A stretch of DNA of 64,000 nt from Actinomyces sp. Marseille-P3109 (GTDB taxonomy: Bacteria; Actinomycetota; Actinomycetes; Actinomycetales; Actinomycetaceae), in NCBI RefSeq assembly GCF_900323545.1, contig NZ_OOHN01000008.1, positions 701,941-765,940 of the forward strand, given 5' to 3'. Below, piece by piece: positions 1 through 8,092 of the stretch. The notes under the pieces are model-generated. The model did not search any database, was not told where the DNA came from, and was given only the letters and a program-made list of their open reading frames with translations. The position numbers were made by a program, and so were the translations under genes. Positions within the stretch are counted from its first letter, which is position 1, and each line of letters begins with the position of its first letter.

Positions 1-288
1 GGAGATGCCGCCGGCAGTGCCCACCCGGATGATCCGCTCCACCCCGAACTGACTGAACAGCTCGGTGGCGTAGATCGTGAAGGAAGGCTGTCCCATGCCC
101 GAGCCCATGACGCTCAGCGGCCTGCCGTCAATGGTTCCGGTGAAGCCCAGCATTCCGCGCACGTCGGTGACCAGGCGGGCGTCATCCATGAGGATCTCGG
201 CAATGCGTCGGGCTCGTTTGGGGTCACCTGGCATGAGGACGGCGGGGGCGAAGTCTCCGGGTTCTGCGGCGATGTGCGGGGTGGCCAT
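1..288 (-). CDS. deoD: Purine-nucleoside phosphorylase, N-terminal part (gene runs off the window)
   Basis: The first 96 codons of a DeoD-type (hexameric) purine-nucleoside phosphorylase, which cleaves purine (deoxy)nucleosides with phosphate in cytosolic nucleoside salvage. The visible residues begin [20 protein letters not shown] and continue through PGDPKRA (phosphate-binding loop), [18 protein letters not shown] and RVGTAGGIS, all hallmarks of the DeoD family. The ATG at 288 follows a good ribosome site (GAGAGGA, 291-297 on the plus strand). The gene is divergent from the metP-like gene. Only the N-terminal third or so is present, so the C-terminal catalytic part cannot be judged. Confidence 0.93.
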   Translation of the reverse strand, partial: MATPHIAAEPGDFAPAVLMPGDPKRARRIAEILMDDARLVTDVRGMLGFTGTIDGRPLSVMGSGMGQPSFTIYATELFSQFGVERIIRVGTAGGIS

Positions 289-412
289 GGGGGTCCTCTC
301 TGAAAGGGCGTGCGTGAGATGAGAGTATCCAGTGTGTCATAGATCGCGTGAGAAAGAATGAGGGTGGCCTGTGCAAATCGTCCGCATCGTGGACATCGCG
401 CGACACATCGTG

Positions 413-487
413 GTCGCTAGGACTAGCGTCCAGCGACAAAAGGGCCTGCGACCAATCCGCAGGAAAAGGCGGCCATCGGGCCGCCTT
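413..487 (+). promoter_or_regulatory. Structured 5' leader of the metP-like gene: three consecutive hairpins
   Basis: Three perfect or near-perfect stems lie back to back. 413-437: GTCGCT-A-GGAC, loop TAGC, GTCC-AGCGAC (10 pairs, one bulged A). 445-463: CCTGCG, 7-nt loop, CGCAGG. 466-487: AAGGCGGCC, loop ATCG, GGCCGCCTT (9 pairs), followed by a short T-containing tract. The ribosome site GGAAGG (503-508) comes 15 nt after the last stem. The last stem could be a terminator or attenuator in the leader. I do not recognise a named riboswitch class. Confidence 0.5.
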
Positions 488-514
488 CGTTTGTGACATC
501 ACGGAAGGTTGCTC

Positions 515-2095
515 ATGACCTCCAGGACAGGGGAGAGCGAGTCTCCTCAGGCGCCTCCGCGCGAGCAGTGGAGCGGTCAGCTCGGATTCCTCATGGCCGC
601 CATCGGCTCGGCGATCGGGCTGGGTAACATCTGGCGCTTCCCGGGCGTGGCCTACACCAACGGCGGCGGGGCCTTCGTCGTCCCCTATGTCATCGCACTG
701 TTGGCGGCCGGTCTGCCGATCCTCTTGCTCGACTACGCCCTGGGCCACCGTTTCCGCGGATCCCCGCCGGCGGCCTTCCGGCGCATGTCCAGCAAGCTGG
801 AGTGGCTGGGATGGTTCCAGGTCTTCATCTGCTTCGTCATCATGACCTACTACGCGGTGGTCGTGGCCTGGTCCCTGCGCTACATGTTCTTCTCCTTCAC
901 CATCGCCTGGGGTGACGACGCAGCAGGCTTCTTCCAGCGCTACATCGGGATGGACCGGCTCGGCTCCGAGGTCGGCTACTCACCGACAGTCGTCATGGGC
1001 GTGGCCCTCCCGCTGCTGTTCGTGTGGGCCTTCGGTCTGGTGGTGACCGCCCTGGGCGTGAGCGACGGCGTGGAGAAGGCCAACAAGATCTTCCTGCCGC
1101 TGCTGGTTCTCATGTTCGCCGCTCTGGTGGTGCGCGCCCTCATGCTCCCGGGTGCGGGGGAGGGGCTCAATGCTCTGTTCACCCCCAAGTGGTCGGCCCT
1201 CCTGGATTACCAGGTGTGGATGGCAGCCTTCGGGCAGATCTTCTTATCCCTGTCGGTGGGCTTCGGCGTCATGCTCACCTACGCCTCCTACCTCCAGCGG
1301 CGCCGTTCCAACCTGGTGGGCACCGGCCTGGTGGCGGGCTTCGCCAACTCCTCCTTCGAGCTGTTCGCCGGCATCGGCGTCTTCGCCACCCTCGGCTTCA
1401 TGGCGCACACGCAGCACGTCGGGATCAGCGAGATGAAGATCACCGGGCCCTCCCTGTCCTTCGTCACCTTCCCCACCGTCATCTCGCAGATGCCCGGCGG
1501 TGCGCTGTTCGGGGTGCTCTTCTTCGCCTCCTTCGCCATGGCGGGGCTGACGTCCTTCATCTCCATCATCCAGGTGGTGGCCGCCGGCGTGGGGGAGAAG
1601 CTCGACCTGACTCCGAAGGCGGCCTCCCTCATCGTCGGTATCCCGGCCGCCGTCCTGTCCTTCGTCCTGTTCGCCACCAGCTCGGGCCTACCGGACCTCG
1701 ACGTCGTCGACGCCTTCATCAACAACATCGGTGTAGTCGCCTCGGCCATCATCATGTGCGTGGTGGTGGCCTGGGTCCTGCGGCGCACCAGGCTGCTCCA
1801 GGACCACCTCAATGCCGTCTCCGAGTCGCGGATGGTCGGCCTGTGGTGGCGGGCCCTCGTCGGTGCCGTCGTCCCCGTCCTGCTGGGCTACATGTTCTTC
1901 CAGACCCTGTGGATGTATCTGTCCGAAGGATATGAGTCGGAGTCCTACTCCAGCGACTTCGTCATGGTCTTCGGGTGGGGGATGCTCCTGCTGGTCGCTG
2001 TTGCAACCGCGGTCATGACCCTCGTCCCCTGGAAGATCCCGGTGGACGAGTTCGAGCCCATTGAGCTCGAGGCCACCGCTGAGGAGGAGGACTGA
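515..2095 (+). CDS. metP: Sodium-dependent amino-acid importer of the neurotransmitter:sodium symporter family, MetP-like
   Basis: A 526-residue polytopic membrane protein of the NSS/SNF family. The family signature near residues 30-55 (IGLGNIWRFPGVAYTNGGG) is the TM1 sodium/substrate site, and about 12 hydrophobic segments follow. The protein ends with an acidic tail (EFEPIELEATAEEED). It is followed one base later by a 57-residue single-span protein of the MetS type. In Corynebacterium glutamicum the MetP-MetS pair imports methionine and alanine; that substrate is inferred here from the pairing, not shown. The ATG at 515 is preferred over the in-frame TTG at 509 because GGAAGG at 503-508 spaces correctly to 515. 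A three-hairpin leader precedes it. Confidence 0.85.
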   Translation: MTSRTGESESPQAPPREQWSGQLGFLMAAIGSAIGLGNIWRFPGVAYTNGGGAFVVPYVIALLAAGLPILLLDYALGHRFRGSPPAAFRRMSSKLEWLGWFQVFICFVIMTYYAVVVAWSLRYMFFSFTIAWGDDAAGFFQRYIGMDRLGSEVGYSPTVVMGVALPLLFVWAFGLVVTALGVSDGVEKANKIFLPLLVLMFAALVVRALMLPGAGEGLNALFTPKWSALLDYQVWMAAFGQIFLSLSVGFGVMLTYASYLQRRRSNLVGTGLVAGFANSSFELFAGIGVFATLGFMAHTQHVGISEMKITGPSLSFVTFPTVISQMPGGALFGVLFFASFAMAGLTSFISIIQVVAAGVGEKLDLTPKAASLIVGIPAAVLSFVLFATSSGLPDLDVVDAFINNIGVVASAIIMCVVVAWVLRRTRLLQDHLNAVSESRMVGLWWRALVGAVVPVLLGYMFFQTLWMYLSEGYESESYSSDFVMVFGWGMLLLVAVATAVMTLVPWKIPVDEFEPIELEATAEEED

Positions 2096-2096
2096 G

Positions 2097-2270
2097 ATGA
2101 CCGGAACCGCCGTACTCATCATGCTCGCAGCCATTATCATCATCTGGGGCGGCCTGGCGGTCTCCATCACCGCGCTCATCTCGCGTGGACGCCGCGAGGA
2201 CCGCGATGCCAGGGCAGAGGCCTCCGCACGGGCTCGCGAGCACATGCTCCATCCCGAGCAGATCGACTGA
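2097..2270 (+). CDS. metS: MetS-like small subunit of the NSS importer
   Basis: A 57-residue protein with one N-terminal membrane span (TGTAVLIMLAAIIIIWGGLA) and a basic/acidic cytosolic tail rich in Arg and Glu. Size, topology and position (ATG one base after the metP-like stop, with GAGGAGGAGG at 2081-2090 as ribosome site) match the MetS small subunit required with MetP in corynebacterial methionine uptake. It has no enzymatic motif. Translation is very likely coupled to the upstream gene. Confidence 0.8.
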   Translation: MTGTAVLIMLAAIIIIWGGLAVSITALISRGRREDRDARAEASARAREHMLHPEQID

Positions 2271-2297
2271 CCCGCCGTTGTCAAGAGACTGACTCCA

Positions 2298-2340
2298 CCA
2301 CCCGCCTAGGGCCCGGTTCGGCCGGTTTCCAGGCGGGTGG
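2298..2340 (+). terminator. 10-bp inverted repeat after metS, touching the next gene's start region
   Basis: CCACCCGCCT (2298-2307) and AGGCGGGTGG (2331-2340) form a perfect 10-bp stem with a 23-nt loop that has its own GC-rich pairing. It lies 28 nt after the metS stop and its right arm supplies the GGGTGGG that could act as ribosome site of the HAD gene. It may terminate metPS transcription or control access to the HAD gene; there is no clear U-tract. Confidence 0.5.
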
Positions 2341-2348
2341 GCCACAAT

Positions 2349-3212
2349 ATGCATATGACTCAGACTGAAGTGAGCTCCCAGGTGCTGCCCCGTCTGGTGG
2401 CCTTCGACCTCGATGACACGCTGGCACCCTCGAAGTCGGCCATGCCGCCCGCTATGGCTGCGGCCCTGAGGCGGCTGCTCGACGTCGTCCCCGTCTGCAT
2501 CATCTCCGGGGGACAGGTAGGGCAGTTCCACGACCAGGTCCTGGCCCACCTCGACGCCGATGCCGACGAGCTCTCCCGGCTCCACCTCATGCCCACCTGC
2601 GGCACGCGGTACTACACCTATGACGCCTCCCAGGCCGGTGCGGGCACCGAATCCTGGACTCTGGTCTACGCCAACGACCTCACGCCCGAGCAGATCCGCA
2701 CCGGCTTCGAGATCGTCGAGGCCCAGGCGCGCCGGCTCGGCCTGTGGGAGGAGCGGACCTGGGGGGAGATCCTGGAGGACCGCGGCAGCCAGATCACCTT
2801 CTCCGCCCTGGGGCAGGAAGCCCCTCTGGAGGCCAAACGCGCCTGGGACCCCACGGGGGAGAAGAAGGCCACCTTGCGCGACGCCGTCGCCCCGCTCCTG
2901 CCGGAGCTGGAGGTCCGCTCTGGCGGCTCCACGAGCGTGGACATCACCCTCAAGGGAGTCGACAAGGCCTACGGCATGAAGCGCTTGGCCGAGGTCACCG
3001 GGATCGCGCTGGAGGAGATGCTCTTCGTCGGCGACCGCCTGGACCCCGAGGGTAACGACTACCCGGTCAAGGCCCTGGGCGTGCCCTGCCAGGCCGTGGG
3101 CGGATGGCAGGACACCGTCACCTACGTCACCGCCCTGGCGAGCCTCATCGCAGCCCAGGAGCGCAACGGCGAGGACCACGGGACCCGGGTCTCCCTGGCC
3201 GCACGGCTCTAA
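2349..3212 (+). CDS. HAD-IIB family hydrolase (phosphomannomutase/sugar-phosphatase-like)
   Basis: A 287-residue cytosolic HAD-superfamily phosphatase. Motif I is DLDDTLAPSK (nucleophile Asp20, acid Asp22), motif II IISGGQ near residue 55, the motif III lysine lies in TLKGVDKAYGMKRL and motif IV is FVGDRLDPEGNDYPV with its metal-binding acids. The cap between motifs II and III is of the IIB (Cof-like) type. The substrate cannot be read from sequence; sugar phosphates are usual. ATG 2349 is chosen because GGGTGGG at 2335-2341 spaces well; ATG 2355 is an alternative. The next gene starts 8 nt after the stop with its own AAGGAGGG, so the two are probably one operon. Confidence 0.8.
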   Translation: MHMTQTEVSSQVLPRLVAFDLDDTLAPSKSAMPPAMAAALRRLLDVVPVCIISGGQVGQFHDQVLAHLDADADELSRLHLMPTCGTRYYTYDASQAGAGTESWTLVYANDLTPEQIRTGFEIVEAQARRLGLWEERTWGEILEDRGSQITFSALGQEAPLEAKRAWDPTGEKKATLRDAVAPLLPELEVRSGGSTSVDITLKGVDKAYGMKRLAEVTGIALEEMLFVGDRLDPEGNDYPVKALGVPCQAVGGWQDTVTYVTALASLIAAQERNGEDHGTRVSLAARL

Positions 3213-3220
3213 GGAGGGCC

Positions 3221-5230
3221 GTGGCACGCACGGATGCTGACACCGTTGCCGACCTGGTCTCCGGTGTGCTGACAGCCGCCCGCCGCTGCGGCGCCCTGGC
3301 TCTCACGATGCTGCTGTCGCTGCGCGGCTGGTGGCGCCGGCGTCGTTCTGGTACCCGCACGGTCATCGGTACCTCAGCGATGATTCTGGCCTCCAGCCTG
3401 GTCTCCCTTCTCCTGGGCCTGTCCACGGCGACGGCCTCGGCGCCGGTCGGCCCCCACGAGGCGACCTGGTCGACGACCCTGGACTCCACCATCACGCTCG
3501 ACCTCGGGCCGCTGGGGACCGCCTCGATGGAGTTTCCCGCGGGGGTCTTCGGGGTCAAGGTCGTCCTGGGCGAGATACCCGGTGACCCGGCTCCCAACGC
3601 CGCCAACGCCGCCAGTGTGGGGCAGTCGCTGTCCTCCGACGCCGCCTCCTACCTCTCGCTCGTCTCGCACCCCGACCTGACGATCCGACAGGGGCTCTAC
3701 GGTCTGGCGGGGGACGCCATGCGGCGGGCCGGAGTGATCGAGGCGATCTTCCTGTGCTGCGTGGCCGCCTGGCGCCTGGCTCCGACGAGGCCCTGGCGTG
3801 AGACCATCCGTGCAGGAGCATCGCACCGCTGGGCAACGACCGTGGCGGTCTCGGCGACTGTGGCCGCGGTGACCTCCCTGCTGGTCCCGGTGATGCGCAC
3901 AAACGCCGAGCACGGCTCCACCTTGTCCGTGCTGGAGGGGACCCCCTTGGCTCAGGCCCGTTTCTCTGGGCGCATCGCCGACGTCGTCACCGCCTACGGC
4001 CCCAAGGCACGCTCCTTCGTCGAGACCAACAACGACTTCTACGCCCAGGCCGATACCAACCTGCGCGCCGCATGGGAGGCCGCCGAGCAGACCGAGGGGC
4101 TGGTGGACGTCACAGCCGCCGACGGCAAGGTGGACACCGCGGACCTTCAGACCCGGTTCAGAGCCTCCTCCGCGAAGACCGTGGCGGAGGCCAGCCCCGC
4201 ATCGCCGCAGGAGGAGGCACCCCAATCTCCTGAGGGCCCGGCACCCACCGCGACGCCGTCGACCTCTGTGGCCCCGTCGGCCACGGCGCCGCCGGTGACG
4301 GGAGCCCGCTCGGTTCCCGAGCGCGGGCGTAGGACGGCCGTGCTCACCACCGATCTGCACTGCAACCTCGACGTCATCGCCTTCTCAGGGATCCTCGACC
4401 AGCTCTCCGGCGCGGATGTCCACATGGATGACGGCGACCTGACCATGACCGGCTCCGACCCGGAACGGGTGTGCGTCGACGCGTTGACCCAGGCGGTCCC
4501 GAGCTCGACGGCGAAGGTCGCCACGATCGGCAACCACGACTCCGATGCCACCGCCGCCCGCCTGCGCTCCCAGGGGTGGACCGTCACCGATGGCTCGGTC
4601 CAGACGGTAGCCGGAATCTCCGTGCTCGGGGACGACGACGCCGACCGTACGACGACGGCGGGCACCAAACCTCGCAGCGGCGAGACCACCGAGCAGATCG
4701 CCACCCGGCTGGCCAGGGTCAGCTGCGGGCGCACACCGGTCGACGTCGTTCTCATCCACCAGCCGGCCACCTTCGACCCCCTCATGAAGGAGGGCTGCGC
4801 GCCGCTGCTCCTGGCCGGGCACGTCCACGCTGAGCGGGGGATGACCACGGCGATCAGCCCCCAGACCGGCAGAGCCGTGACCGGGATCGTCTCCGGTGCG
4901 GGCAAGGGCGGCACCTCGCTGGGGTCGGTCACGGAGGACGCCTTCCTCCACGTCCTGTCCTTCGACTCAGCGGGAGCGCTGGTGGCCTGGCGCGCCGTCA
5001 TCCTCCACCCCGATGCCTCGGTGACGGTGGGGGCCTGGCGACCGGTACCGGGTATCTCCTCCGGCCAGGAGACGGCGACAATGGCCTCAACGCCCGATTC
5101 ATCGGCGTCGGCCTCCCCGGAGCAGGCACCGGCCGAGGTCCCCGCGGAGGCGCCGGCCGAGTCCCAGGAGGGCACAGAGCCGCAGGAGGGTGCCGAGTCC
5201 CAGGAGCAGGCCGAGTTTTCGGACGGGTAG
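3221..5230 (+). CDS. Membrane-anchored metallophosphoesterase
   Basis: A 669-residue protein starting at GTG 3221 behind AAGGAGGG. An arginine-rich N-terminus is followed by a hydrophobic segment near residues 42-65 (SAMILASSLVSLLLGLST), an extracytoplasmic-looking region, a second span near residues 165-220, a Pro/Ala/Thr-rich linker and then a calcineurin-like phosphoesterase domain. Metal ligands are visible in order: D378-L-H380, the acidic DDGD near 408-411, GNHD (437-440) and GHVH (533-536). The last 50 residues are low-complexity Glu/Pro/Ala repeats (EAPAESQEG type). The topology suggests the catalytic domain lies outside the membrane; the substrate is unknown. Confidence 0.8.
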   Translation: MARTDADTVADLVSGVLTAARRCGALALTMLLSLRGWWRRRRSGTRTVIGTSAMILASSLVSLLLGLSTATASAPVGPHEATWSTTLDSTITLDLGPLGTASMEFPAGVFGVKVVLGEIPGDPAPNAANAASVGQSLSSDAASYLSLVSHPDLTIRQGLYGLAGDAMRRAGVIEAIFLCCVAAWRLAPTRPWRETIRAGASHRWATTVAVSATVAAVTSLLVPVMRTNAEHGSTLSVLEGTPLAQARFSGRIADVVTAYGPKARSFVETNNDFYAQADTNLRAAWEAAEQTEGLVDVTAADGKVDTADLQTRFRASSAKTVAEASPASPQEEAPQSPEGPAPTATPSTSVAPSATAPPVTGARSVPERGRRTAVLTTDLHCNLDVIAFSGILDQLSGADVHMDDGDLTMTGSDPERVCVDALTQAVPSSTAKVATIGNHDSDATAARLRSQGWTVTDGSVQTVAGISVLGDDDADRTTTAGTKPRSGETTEQIATRLARVSCGRTPVDVVLIHQPATFDPLMKEGCAPLLLAGHVHAERGMTTAISPQTGRAVTGIVSGAGKGGTSLGSVTEDAFLHVLSFDSAGALVAWRAVILHPDASVTVGAWRPVPGISSGQETATMASTPDSSASASPEQAPAEVPAEAPAESQEGTEPQEGAESQEQAEFSDG

Positions 5231-5323
5231 GGCGCACGCGCCCCTGGTGGCATACGCTCGCATCCTGATGACCACACAACGCCCAGAAGAACTGATGACG
5301 CACCACCGGTGAGGAGACTGACG

Positions 5324-6058
5324 ATGTCGCGCATGCCCACAGATGCCGAGATCGATGAGATGAGCGAGGCCGAGCTCGAGGCCTACCTGGGATCATCCCC
5401 CGGCCGGGAGCTCGACCGGCGCACCCGCCGCGATCACGACGAAGACTCGGCCGACCGGCCTGCCTGGATGCGCCGCTCCGAGGCCGAGCGAAGCTTCGGC
5501 TGGCTGCTCGTCGTGTGCTCCCTCATCGGGCTCGTCGCCTGCTGGGAGCTCATCAGCTCCCAGATCAGGCTGCTGCGCAACCCGGATGCGGCGCTCGTGT
5601 GCGATGTCAACCCTCTGGTGTCCTGCGGCGACTCCCTCAACGTGTGGCAGGGCAACCTCCTGGGCGTGCCGAACTCCTTCATCGGGGCCATCGCCTTCGG
5701 TGCCCTGGCCGCGATCGGTGCGGCCCTGCTCGGCGGCGCACGCCTGCCGCGGTGGATGTGGTGGGGGCTGAGCGCCGGCAGCCTCGGCGGGATCGCCTTC
5801 GTCATCTGGTTCCTGGCCGTCTCCATCATGACCTTCGGCAAGCTCTGCCCCTTCTGCCTGGTCATCTGGTCCGTCACCATCCCGGTGGCCGCCCATTCCT
5901 GGGCCTGGGCGGCGGCCGGCGGGCACCTGGGGCTGCGGGACAACCTGGCCCTCGACCTGCTCAAGGCCCGCTGGTGGATCATGGCGGCGATGTACCTGGC
6001 CGTGGTCCTCACCATCATCATCGCCTTCGGCGGCCAGCTGGCAAGGTTGTTCGGGTGA
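5324..6058 (+). CDS. Vitamin K epoxide reductase (VKOR) family protein, disulfide-bond formation
   Basis: A 244-residue integral membrane protein with a charged N-terminal tail and about five spans. It carries both VKOR cysteine pairs: Cys93/Cys101 in CDVNPLVSCGD (loop cysteines) and the CPFC active site (Cys175, Cys178). Bacterial VKOR homologues reoxidise periplasmic/exported thiol oxidoreductases using quinone, replacing DsbB; that role is inferred. ATG 5324 is preferred over GTG 5309 because GAGGAG (5311-5316) spaces to it. Its stop overlaps the next gene's GTG by 4 bp, so it is translationally coupled to a DtxR-type regulator. Confidence 0.88.
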   Translation: MSRMPTDAEIDEMSEAELEAYLGSSPGRELDRRTRRDHDEDSADRPAWMRRSEAERSFGWLLVVCSLIGLVACWELISSQIRLLRNPDAALVCDVNPLVSCGDSLNVWQGNLLGVPNSFIGAIAFGALAAIGAALLGGARLPRWMWWGLSAGSLGGIAFVIWFLAVSIMTFGKLCPFCLVIWSVTIPVAAHSWAWAAAGGHLGLRDNLALDLLKARWWIMAAMYLAVVLTIIIAFGGQLARLFG

Positions 6059-6819
6059 CGCCGCCCGCGAGCAGGACGGCCTCGGCCGGGCCCGCCTGGA
6101 AGCCGTCGGTGGCGGGGGACTCGACCGTCACCCAGGACTACCTCAAGGTCGTGTGGGCCGCCTGCGAGTGGGGCGGGGCGGGTGCCTCCATCACCGGCCT
6201 GGCCAAGCGCATGGAGGTGGCGCCGTCGACCGCCTCGGAGAACGTGGCCCGTCTGGTGGAGGAGGGGCTGCTCGTCCATAAGCCCTACAGGGCCGTCACC
6301 CTCTCCGAGGAGGGCCGGCGCCGGGCCATGGGCATGATCCGTCGCCACCGCATTCTGGAGACCTACCTGGTCACCCAGCTCGGCTTCGGCTGGGACGAGG
6401 TGCACGCCGAGGCCGAGGAGCTCGAGCACGCCGTCTCCGAGCGGCTGCTGGAGCGGCTCGACGCGGTCCTGGGGCACCCCACCCGCGACCCGCACGGGGA
6501 CCCGATTCCTACGGCGGACGGTCGGCTCGTCGTGCCCGACCTGGTGCGCCTGGAGACCCTGCCGGTGGGAGCCGACGGCGTCGTCGGGCGGATCCAGGAC
6601 GACACCGAGACGCTGCGTCGCCTCCAGCGGGCCGGTATCGGGCTGGACAGTCGGGTGCGGATCCGTGACCGGGGAACCGTGGCACCTGCCGTGGAGGGCG
6701 GCAATCGCCGTCGGGCGACCGTTATCGCCCTGCTGGACCCGGAGGCCCCGCGCGGTGCGGCGCCCGCGGGAGCGCCGGAGGCCATCATCCCCGACGGCTC
6801 CCTGTGGCTATTGGCCTGA
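6055..6819 (+). CDS. Metal-dependent transcriptional regulator, DtxR/IdeR/MntR family
   Basis: A 254-residue protein with an N-terminal winged helix (TQDYLKVVWAACEW ... ITGLAKRMEVAPSTASENVARLVEEGLL), the dimerisation/metal domain (HRILETYLVTQLGFGWDEVHAEAEELEHAVSE contains the conserved His/Glu ligands) and a C-terminal SH3-like (FeoA-type) domain. It starts at GTG 6055, overlapping the VKOR stop by 4 bp (GTGA). The family represses iron or manganese genes when metal-loaded; which metal is used here cannot be decided. It is probably co-transcribed with the VKOR gene. Confidence 0.9.
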   Translation: MTPPASRTASAGPAWKPSVAGDSTVTQDYLKVVWAACEWGGAGASITGLAKRMEVAPSTASENVARLVEEGLLVHKPYRAVTLSEEGRRRAMGMIRRHRILETYLVTQLGFGWDEVHAEAEELEHAVSERLLERLDAVLGHPTRDPHGDPIPTADGRLVVPDLVRLETLPVGADGVVGRIQDDTETLRRLQRAGIGLDSRVRIRDRGTVAPAVEGGNRRRATVIALLDPEAPRGAAPAGAPEAIIPDGSLWLLA

Positions 6820-6870
6820 CAAGGGGCGGGGCCTGGACGGAACCGGGCGCGGCTGGGGGACAATGGGGCC

Positions 6871-7314
6871 ATGAGCACGATTTTCACCAAGATCATCAAT
6901 GGCGAGATCCCCGGCCGTTTCGTGTGGGCGGACGAGGTCTGCGTCGCCTTCGCCACCATTGAGCCGCATACCGACGGGCACGTCCTGGTGGTTCCGCGGG
7001 CCGAGGTCGACTCCTACGTGGATGCTCCCGACGACGTGGTGGCGCACCTGGCCGTGGTGGCCAAGCGCATCGGGGCCGCGCAGGTGCGCGTCTTCGGGGC
7101 GCCGAGGGCCGGGCTCATCGTGGCCGGCTACGGGGTTGACCACCTGCACCTTCATGTGCTGCCGATCCGCTCGGAGGAGGACCTGTCCTTCTCCTCGGCC
7201 CGCCACCCCGAGGGGGGCGAGCTCGACGCCGCCATGGAGCACCTGCGGAGCGGCCTCGTCGAGGACGGCTGGGGGGAGTTCGTTCCCGCGAGACTGGACA
7301 GTCCGGCAGTGTAA
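6871..7314 (+). CDS. HIT-family nucleotide hydrolase
   Basis: A 147-residue histidine-triad protein. The catalytic motif HLHLHVLP has His91, His93 and His95, and the N-terminus MSTIFTKIINGEIPGRFVWAD is typical of the HIT/Hint branch, which hydrolyses purine nucleoside phosphoramidates and similar. It starts 6 nt after GACAAT, so the message is probably leaderless. Convergent with the alpha/beta hydrolase, with a long hairpin between them. Confidence 0.92.
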   Translation: MSTIFTKIINGEIPGRFVWADEVCVAFATIEPHTDGHVLVVPRAEVDSYVDAPDDVVAHLAVVAKRIGAAQVRVFGAPRAGLIVAGYGVDHLHLHVLPIRSEEDLSFSSARHPEGGELDAAMEHLRSGLVEDGWGEFVPARLDSPAV

Positions 7315-7324
7315 CGGCGCACCG

Positions 7325-7382
7325 ACCGACCTTTTCTTCAAAGCCGACGCGGATACGCGTCATCTTTGAAGAAAAGGTCGGT
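7325..7382. terminator. Very strong bidirectional hairpin between convergent genes
   Basis: A perfect 19-bp inverted repeat, ACCGACCTTTTCTTCAAAG (7325-7343) against its complement at 7364-7382, encloses a second stem GACGCG/CGCGTC with a GATA loop. Arms start with T- or A-tracts that serve both strands. The right arm overlaps the last codons of the minus-strand hydrolase, whose stop lies at 7360-7362. Confidence 0.85.
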
Positions 7383-8022
7383 TTGCCATCAAAGCAGCCA
7401 CGACTTGCGGAAGCGACGTGACGCCGTCGGAGGCCAGGAAATGTCCCGCGCCTGGAACGGTGACGATATCGGCACTGAGTGCGGCGGCGAATCTCCGCGA
7501 AGCCTCTTGGGGGACGAGCGGGTCATTGTCGGAGTGAATGACTGTGGTGGGTCCCAGAAACGGGCGCAGCTCATCGGGGCTCACGCCGTCGAGAAAGCCG
7601 TTCAGTCCGGTGACGAGGAAATGGTCGAGCTCCGCCTCTCCCGTCGGAGGGAGCTGCTGCGCGAAGGGCGCGACGGCGATGAAGGCCGCCAGGTGCCGAC
7701 CGTCGCCGTTCACCGGCGAGCCGCACGCGATGACTCGCCCGATCGCCCGCAGTGCGGTCAGGCCGCCAAGACTGTGCGTCACGATTGCGAGCCCCGCCAG
7801 CCCGTCTGGCGACGTCCCGATTCTCTCGGCGATGGTCGACGCCCAGGCCGAGGCATCCGGAGTCTCCGGATGAGGGAGCTGCGGCACCTCAACATGGGGG
7901 ACGGTCCGCGCGAGCCAGGGAAACCAGTGGTCGTGGGGCCCCGCCCCGAAACCGTGAACGAGGATGACTCTGTCGAACCCGTGGAGTCTGTCGGAGGAAC
8001 AGTGTTCTGTAACGTGGTCCAT
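7360..8022 (-). CDS. Small alpha/beta serine hydrolase of the RBBP9/YdeN type
   Basis: A 220-residue cytosolic alpha/beta hydrolase. It shows the N-terminal VILVHGFGAGPHDHWFPWL, the nucleophile elbow THSLGG near residue 84, and late Asp and His candidates in SDNDPLVP and PGAGHFLASDG, which is the RBBP9/YdeN layout. Substrate unknown. It is divergent from a MerR regulator, with a MerR-style promoter in the gap, so it is the likely target. Its last residues (RPFLQR) are encoded inside the terminator hairpin. Confidence 0.83.
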   Translation of the reverse strand: MDHVTEHCSSDRLHGFDRVILVHGFGAGPHDHWFPWLARTVPHVEVPQLPHPETPDASAWASTIAERIGTSPDGLAGLAIVTHSLGGLTALRAIGRVIACGSPVNGDGRHLAAFIAVAPFAQQLPPTGEAELDHFLVTGLNGFLDGVSPDELRPFLGPTTVIHSDNDPLVPQEASRRFAAALSADIVTVPGAGHFLASDGVTSLPQVVAALMANRPFLQR

Positions 8023-8032
8023 GCCCCTGGAC

Positions 8033-8062
8033 GGTAGACATTCACGCCAGTGGCAAGGTCAA
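8033..8062 (-). promoter_or_regulatory. MerR-type promoter for the hydrolase gene
   Basis: On the minus strand TTGACC (8057-8062) is followed by 18 nt and TCTACC (8033-8038). The bases GACCTTGCCA beside the -35 match the left half of the classical MerR-family operator (ACCTTGCC...GGCAAGGT), while the right half is not conserved. A slightly long spacer is normal for MerR targets. Regulation by the adjacent MerR gene is inferred. Confidence 0.45.
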
Positions 8063-8092
8063 GCGGAAATGTTCGCCGGAAAGGAGCTCCTC

